DNA from: Sulfonitrofixus sp039714575
GTDB lineage: Bacteria; Campylobacterota; Campylobacteria; Campylobacterales; Sulfurimonadaceae
DNA length: 7,628 bases
Direction: 5' to 3'
Assembly (NCBI GenBank): GCA_039714575.1
Contig: JBDLJE010000080.1
Span: 1-7,628 of the forward strand
The number at the start of each line of letters is the position of its first letter. Within the stretch, counting starts at the first letter, position 1. Below are positions 7,035 through 7,628 of this stretch, piece after piece. The notes beneath the pieces were generated by a model. The model saw only the letters and a list, made by a program, of their open reading frames with translations, made no database searches and had not been told where the DNA came from. Both the position numbers and the translations under genes were made by a program.

Positions 7035-7059
7035 CAAGCTCCAGCTTGGGGATGCATAC
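7035..7059. repeat. REP-like palindrome with foot sequence, left flank of the RAYT
   Basis: CAAGCT-CC-AGCTTG (7035-7048) is a perfect palindromic arm pair. It runs directly into GGGATGCATAC (7049-7059), which reappears inverted at 7618-7628 on the other side of the transposase gene. RAYT genes are typically bracketed by inverted copies of the REP palindrome they act on, with a short conserved foot next to each hairpin. The hairpin-plus-foot layout here fits that pattern. The assignment as the cognate substrate is inference. Confidence 0.65.
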
Positions 7060-7076
7060 AGCGATAACAAAGGTAA

Positions 7077-7547
7077 ATGATGGGTAGAAACAGATATAAA
7101 ATATATGAACCAACACACCCGCATTTCATAACATGTACTATACTGCATTGGATACCATTGTTTACAAGAAAAGAGAGTGTGCAAATCATACTAGACAGTT
7201 TAAAACATCTTCAACGTAGTGATAGTCTGAAAATATACAGTTATGTCATTTTAGAGAACCATTTACATCTGTTGGCCAGCAGTGAGGATCTGTCAAAAAC
7301 AGTAAAAAAGTTTAAAAGCTTTACGGCAAAAGAGTTGTTAAAGTTGTTACAAGAGCAAAATGTCAAAACAATATTGGAGCAGTTGGCATTTTATAAAAAA
7401 GCACATAAAACACAGACACAATATCAAATATGGCAAGAGGGGTTTGCACCTAAGCTGATTCAGAGTGAGCAGATGATGCTAGAGAAAATAAACTATATAC
7501 ATCAAAACCCTGTAAAACGAGGTTATGTCGATGAGGCTAAACATTGA
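7077..7547 (+). CDS. REP-associated tyrosine transposase (RAYT, Y1/IS200-like), ended early by an in-frame TGA
   Basis: The frame gives 156 residues and carries the RAYT signs. An N-terminal HPHFITCTI beta strand leads into the domain. The metal-binding HUH motif appears as ENHLHLL (H62, H64). WQEGF lies at about 119-123, and KINYIHQNPVKRGYV (about 137-151) contains a tyrosine (Y140) that is a candidate nucleophile. RAYTs are single-copy, domesticated relatives of IS200 transposases that nick and join single-stranded REP palindromes. Family members end with a WRYSSA motif and a short tail. Here TGA (7545-7547) takes the place of that Trp codon and the tail continues in frame to 7613, so the protein is cut by about 22 residues. 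ATG 7077 and ATG 7080 are both possible; AAAGG at 7069-7073 favours the second. The gene looks more AT-rich than the Bat operon, consistent with horizontal origin. Confidence 0.88.
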   Translation: MMGRNRYKIYEPTHPHFITCTILHWIPLFTRKESVQIILDSLKHLQRSDSLKIYSYVILENHLHLLASSEDLSKTVKKFKSFTAKELLKLLQEQNVKTILEQLAFYKKAHKTQTQYQIWQEGFAPKLIQSEQMMLEKINYIHQNPVKRGYVDEAKH

Positions 7548-7613
7548 CGATACAGCAGTGCTAGAGACTATGAAGATATAGAAGGCTTGTTAGATGTTGA
7601 AAAGATGTGGTAG
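7548..7613 (+). pseudogene. in-frame 3' remainder of the RAYT gene after the nonsense codon
   Basis: Reading on from the TGA in the same frame gives RYSSARDYEDIEGLLDVEKM, then Trp, then TAG at 7611-7613. Together with the preceding KH this restores the usual RAYT ending H-W-R-Y-S-S-A-R-x-Y, so a single TGG-to-TGA change explains the break. The preserved frame and motif argue that the interruption is recent, is read through, or is a sequencing error. Confidence 0.85.
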
Positions 7614-7617
7614 TGCA

Positions 7618-7628
7618 GTATGCATCCC
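7618..7628. repeat. inverted copy of the REP-foot sequence, right flank of the RAYT (cut by window end)
   Basis: GTATGCATCCC is the exact reverse complement of GGGATGCATAC at 7049-7059. It starts five bases after the restored TAG stop of the transposase frame and reaches the last base of the window. If the flanks are true REP copies, the next bases outside the window should form a palindrome with arms like CAAGCT/AGCTTG. Confidence 0.65.

Larger units (their letters stand above)
6777..7076. other. 300-base region without a confident gene
   Basis: Reading both strands I find no gene with a start, ribosome binding site and familiar product. The region holds a GAAGT-TAAAGG-ACTTC hairpin (6811-6826) and an open plus-strand frame of about 33 codons (6819-6919, ending KVEMGFEGILSKKQQYL) without a clear start. 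A GGAGG at 6940-6944 is not followed by ATG, GTG or TTG at usable distance. A cluster of hairpins occupies 6961-7060. The stretch has the look of an accessory boundary left by mobile or decayed DNA, but this is inference. Confidence 0.5.

Noticed and set aside
6963..7184. 73-codon minus-strand frame over the RAYT 5' end
   Set aside because: It overlaps the transposase N terminus and the palindromes, and its composition is odd. No ribosome binding site was seen.
1..7628. Possible defence system built from MoxR plus VWA proteins
   Set aside because: MoxR-VWA pairs do occur in some defence-like ternary systems, but the full DUF58-BatA-BatB-BatC-BatD set, with signal peptides and membrane helices, is the ordinary Bat envelope operon. 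No nuclease, protease or other effector is encoded here.

Overview
The window reads as a chromosomal segment of a mesophilic, Gram-negative bacterium. Gene content, tight head-to-tail packing, AT-leaning third codon positions and protein style suggest Campylobacterota (Sulfurimonas/Sulfurovum/Sulfuricurvum-like). That placement is an inference from gene style, not from a marker gene.

Positions 19-6355 hold one seven-gene minus-strand operon of the Bat (Bacteroides aerotolerance) / MoxR-VWA type. In transcription order it encodes a MoxR AAA+ ATPase, a DUF58 protein, a small single-pass membrane protein in the DUF4381 position, BatA (VWA), BatB (VWA), BatC (TPR plus a long Glu/Gln/Lys/Asp tail) and BatD (large periplasmic protein with a C-terminal membrane anchor and cytoplasmic tail). 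Every junction except MoxR-DUF58 overlaps, by a few to 23 bases. Several starts are non-ATG or need correction: TTG for DUF58, GTG for BatA, an internal ATG for BatB, and possibly TTG for MoxR. A TATAAT-type -10 lies just upstream of moxR. The general model is that the MoxR ATPase remodels or activates VWA partners at the inner membrane, with BatC and BatD facing the periplasm. The cellular substrate is not known from sequence.

Upstream of moxR is a 160-base intergenic stretch with a weak terminator candidate and a branched-hairpin element. It is preceded by a minus-strand gene for an 85-residue three-helix membrane protein resembling the CBU_0592 family.

Positions 6777-7076 hold no confident gene but contain several short hairpins. 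The right end (7077-7628) is a REP-associated tyrosine transposase (RAYT, Y1/HUH family) on the plus strand. Its frame is interrupted by a TGA exactly where the family's conserved Trp of the (H)WRYSSA motif should be, and the remaining 21 codons continue in frame to a TAG. An 11-base inverted repeat (GGGATGCATAC / GTATGCATCCC) brackets the gene. The upstream copy sits against a CAAGCTCCAGCTTG palindrome, and the downstream copy runs exactly to the window edge, so this looks like a RAYT flanked by its own REP-like palindromes. I saw no CRISPR array, tRNA, rRNA or canonical defence system. The most notable items are the RAYT/REP unit with its nonsense codon and the DUF58 protein that has lost its metal-site aspartate.
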